Below are positions 8,800-12,146 of a DNA stretch of 12,146 nucleotides, piece after piece (within the stretch, counting starts at the first letter, position 1; each line of letters starts with the position of its first letter). The stretch comes from Conidiobolus incongruus B7586 (taxonomy: Eukaryota > Entomophthoromycota > Entomophthoromycetes > Entomophthorales > Conidiobolaceae). The position numbers were made by a program, and so were the translations under genes. Where the stretch lies: the NCBI GenBank assembly GCA_000697335.1, contig JNEM01011708.1, positions 1-12,146 of the forward strand, written 5' to 3'. The notes under the pieces are model-generated. The model was not told the DNA's origin, made no database searches, and saw nothing but the letters and a program-made list of their open reading frames with translations.

Positions 8800-10948
8800 A
8801 TGATTCAATATATTGTTGCTTCTTTAATTACTTTTCCCTTTTATATTCCTTACAACTGTTTTTTATAACGTGAGGAATTTCATAATAAACCAGCTACTAC
8901 AATTTACTCCGATTTTATCTTTCAATTATCCTCAAAATCATTTGACCAAAAGATGGAGAAAAATTTTTAACCTTTGTTCAATAAAAATGGGGTTGATAGA
9001 GTAAGTTCAAATTCTATTATATTTGTTTTATAAATAAGAATATCAATATCATAATTTAGATATACAACGGTCAGGGGTAAACCTTATTCGTTGTTAATTA
9101 AACAATCAATACAGAACTATACAGAAAGCAAGATATTTTTCGCAACGAATTGATTATATTGACCTAATATTAAGTCCATATAATATACATATTTGCTAAA
9201 CCAGATAAATTGGTTAAATCAGTCACTATTCAAATAACCAAATTTTTAGGTATTAATAATGTAGATTTTGCAAATGGCCAGTTGCTAATCTTTGGTATAT
9301 TAGTAATAAAATGCCAACGGCATTGGATATGAATGGAAGAAATATCATAAAAGATTCGATCTTATATTCTGTAAAATCTGGTACGAGGAAATATTTTTAA
9401 ACTATGACAATATATTAATCAAAGCTTGAGAGTGCATACATAACAAATATATTTAATTAAAAGATTTAATTGAAAAATTATCAATTGATAATAATATTAA
9501 TAATCTGAAATATAAAATAGTTCTGAATATATTAAGAATAACAATTCTCAGTTTAAATTTCCAGATATAATATTAGAAATTTTCAAAAATGATTATTTTT
9601 AATTGTTTAATATAAGCAGTGAAAATATAATCCATATTCAAAGATATTTCACCAATATAATAATCTCACCCAAAAACCTTTTTGTGAATCTCTAAATATA
9701 TTGTGTTGAGTATATGAGTGATAAAATTAAGCAGGTTCTTATTAATAAATGATGCTTGGATAAAGATAACTAATATTCTTAATTACCAGCCCCATGATAT
9801 AAAAAATAAAAAGTTGTTTGTGGCAATAAATGGTCTCATACTCTCTCTGAGTTCATATATATTCTTTAGTGTTATTATTGATCAAATTTTTACATTTTTT
9901 ATTTGTTTATAAAAATGACTTCCAATAATATAAATTGTAATATAAATCTTATCCATTCTAAAACCTATGTAACTGTAAACCAAGGAGTTTTAAAATATTG
10001 TTTTTATAATATTAGAATATATTCCCTTCTTTAGATATAACTCCTTGACAAAATAGATCAATAAATATATTGAATTGTTAAAAAGTATTCATGAGTTGAA
10101 AAATGAGAAGTTCAAGATGATAAGCTTGAAAAGGATAATTTGATTGAACTATATAATCAGAAAGTGGTTGAACAGTTGTCAAATGAAGAAATTAGTGTAA
10201 ATAAAGGATATTCATTTTTTGGATTATTAATCAGATACTTTGATATAATTTGAAAGGATTTATCTTAGCAAAACTTAAAACCAATTCCAATACCTTAGGA
10301 ATGGTCTTATGGACTTTAGCCAAATAGCCTGTAAAAATAATTGATTCAGTTCATCCATTGTATATTACTATTATATTGTGTATAAAAAATCCCCAAGCTG
10401 AAAAATTTGAAACCATTTAAACCAACCAAAAGAGTTGGCTATTCCTACAATTGACCAATTGAAGCAAATTCCATATTAGTAAATGTTCAATAATTAGTTT
10501 ATACGAATTATAATTGTGAACTTTAATTTGTACTGAGTCAAAGCCGAGAATTTTACATTTAACAACGGTATATTACTATTCCAAAAGGAGTTTGGGTGAC
10601 CTTACAAGTATAAAAAGTTTATCATTACCCATCCGTTTTTCCCAAGCTCTATAAACTCAATCTCAAGAGATTCATTGATTTATCTAACGATTAAAACGGC
10701 AACTGGAATCCTTTTGCTATTGCAACTAGATCATATAAATGTTCAATATATATATCAAATGTATATATCTTTTACTGAATATTGATATTGTTTTTAAGCT
10801 TTAATCCACTTTCTCCATTAATAATGTGATTTTCAAATAGTACCTACCATCTAAAATTTACAAAATCAATTCATATTCTGAAGATCAGGATGCTATCAGT
10901 ATTGATAAATTTACTCATATCAATCCATGCTCATTCAACACAGTTTGA
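8800..10948 (+). pseudogene. Cytochrome P450 pseudogene, tandem paralog
   Basis: Aligns with the intact P450 along its whole length. Exon 1 (8800-9000) has 67 codons like the intact copy, 24 of them identical, ends in an intact GTAAGT, and carries stops at codons 23 and 57. Exon 2 (9060-9132) is 73 nt in both, with two stops and its donor changed GT to AT. Exon 3 is about 9205-9281 and about six codons shorter. Exon 4 starts near 9331 with EWKKYHKRF, the C-helix counterpart. Exons 4 and 5 run together at 9536/9537. Exon 6 is badly damaged but recognisable as YIPFFRYN and QLSNEEIS, with donor 10197. Exon 7 (10244-10330) is 87 nt in both and reads LAKLKTNSNTL. Exon 8 (about 10392-10734) holds AIPTIDQLKQIPY, YPSVFPKLYKLNLKRF and WNPFAIATRSY; its donor is AT instead of GT. 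Exon 9 runs from about 10799 to a TGA at 10946-10948. Frame changes occur in exons 6, 8 and 9. No protein of P450 size is possible. Confidence 0.9.
9700..9960 (+). other. Extra block inside the P450 pseudogene
   Basis: The pseudogene is about 250 nt longer from ATG to end than the intact gene, and most of the excess lies here, between the counterparts of the start and middle of exon 6. A 64-codon open frame (9718-9912, GTG first codon) encodes a piece with a hydrophobic end (LFVAINGLILSLSSYIFFSV); I recognise no family. It may be inserted DNA, an expanded intron, or P450 sequence too decayed to align. No target-site duplication or terminal repeat could be seen, so I do not call it mobile. Confidence 0.4.
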
Positions 10949-12146
10949 AAATTCTCTTTATATTTTTTTTCAAAAACTTTGTTTAAAAAATAATGACTTA
11001 AGATGTTGAAATTTATAAACTTAAGTAAAAATTTAATCAATTGAGATATTTTAATAATTTGTATGGTTCGTGAAGGACAAATTTTGTCGCTCAGGATATA
11101 ATATAATTAATCTTGTGTGATTAAATCATTTTTGAGTTGATTTAAAAAATTATGTAATGTTTGTGGGATATTTATATTAAATGGACCGAGAGCCACTTAA
11201 TATACACATCTTTAATTTGTTTAAAATGCATATTTTAAATACAATTAATTCCTAATTAAAAAAATAAATATTTAAATTTTTACAATATTTTAATATTTCT
11301 GATAATATTAATAACAAAGCTTTTCTAATTGTTTATAATATATATAATAACATATAATTTTGATAAATTTCAACCCTTAAGATTAAAATGACTTTATATT
11401 TTATTACCACAGAAATTCAGTTATGGCATAAATTTAAAATCAAAATGAAATATAATTGTTAATGTATGATTTATAAAAAAAATATACAATATAAAATTAA
11501 TACTCTCTATTATTATTATCAACTCTTTGCTATATATCTGGTAAATCTCTAACTTTTAAAAAATTTTTAAGGATTAAAATTTAATATTTCACAAACCAAT
11601 TATATTTATTTGAAGGGATTTTTTTCTTAAATATTTTTTAATTAACTAAAACAATTATAATTATACATATTATGACCAAATTAATATACTAAATATGGTA
11701 GCGATTCCAAATTAATTCTATTAAAGATCTTTTTTAATATTAATCTTATATAATTTTTAATTAACATAAACAATAATAGATGTTTTTAAATTATATGGAA
11801 AATACTAATTAAAAATTATTTCATTTAAAAAACAATATCAAACTAGCTATTAATTGATTGTCTTTGATAAATTAAATAAGAATTATTAAAGTTATTATAA
11901 TCTATTTTAATAATTTATAATTATTGATAAATAATGTTTTTATTTATTAAAATATATAAAAAGGATCTTTTTAAATATACATATTGATTTAATTTTAATA
12001 AAAGATTATATTATATTATCCATATAATTTATCTGCTTTTATGATATATAAAATTTATTTTTGGTGATATCCTTATTAACTTTGTTTAGCAATAGCTTTT
12101 ATTATTTTTTCTAATGTTTTATAAAATTTTTAAGTATTTTTTTATA
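10949..12146. other. AT-rich intergenic DNA, no gene seen
   Basis: No supported gene on either strand. Two short patches are richer in G and C (about 11059-11100 and 11160-11205), but neither holds a reading frame, tRNA cloverleaf or motif that I can name. They could be last traces of decayed genes. The remainder is AT desert like the start of the window. Confidence 0.6.

Noticed and set aside
8800-10948. RIP-like (C-to-T) mutation as the cause of the pseudogene
   Set aside because: Several stops and the two lost donors fit G:C to A:T changes, but the whole genome drifts to A+T, the copies are only distantly similar, and the live copy is untouched. Ordinary AT-biased decay explains it.
1-12146. 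CRISPR arrays, operons, or bacterial-style terminators and ribosome sites
   Set aside because: No spaced direct repeats are present, and the spliced gene shows a eukaryotic nuclear sequence.
1-12146. A transposon or virus-like element explaining the deserts
   Set aside because: No terminal repeats, integrase, transposase, reverse transcriptase or capsid-like frame was seen in any region.

Overview
The window looks like a gene-poor stretch of a very AT-rich fungal genome. It carries one intact cytochrome P450 gene, an old broken P450 paralog downstream, and two weaker traces of decayed coding sequence. The eukaryotic assignment rests on eight short introns (50-58 nt) with GTAAGT- or GTATGT-like donors, CTAAT-type branch sites and TAG acceptors. 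The P450 protein has the character of early-diverging ('zygomycete') fungi: a CPKELEHIP-like hinge, an AGH-type I-helix and a CAGMKFALLEQR-like heme region. A Conidiobolus-like fungus would fit the base composition, but that is inference; I cannot place the species.

Layout. 1-952 is AT desert with (AT)n tracts and a 26-bp palindrome. 953-1420 is an island of exon-like GC content holding a degenerate minus-strand reading frame of unknown family. About 1424-4800 is a desert with no recognisable gene. 4823-4947 holds promoter-like signals (two helically phased GGATAA sites and a TATA box). 4992-6894 is the intact P450: nine exons, 490 residues. 6895-8246 is AT-rich intergenic DNA. 8247-8545 is a weak plus-strand coding trace. 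8751-10948 is a P450 pseudogene with its old TATA box. 10949-12146 is desert.

The two P450 copies form an ancient tandem pair in the same orientation, with starts 3.8 kb apart. They can be aligned exon by exon: exons 1, 2 and 7 have exactly equal lengths (201, 73 and 87 nt), although only 24 of 67 exon-1 codons agree at the amino-acid level. The broken copy has many stops and at least two lost splice donors, lacks the counterpart of intron 4, and has about 250 extra bases in its middle.

The most interesting protein observation is in the intact copy. Its heme pocket, ExxR pair and Cys ligand are all present, but the oxygen-activating I-helix motif (normally AGx-acid-T-T/S) reads AGHYNAS, so the acid-alcohol pair is missing. 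The pseudogene still has Thr at the usual position, which suggests that the loss happened in the surviving gene. I see no RNA gene, CRISPR array, recognisable transposon or virus-like element.
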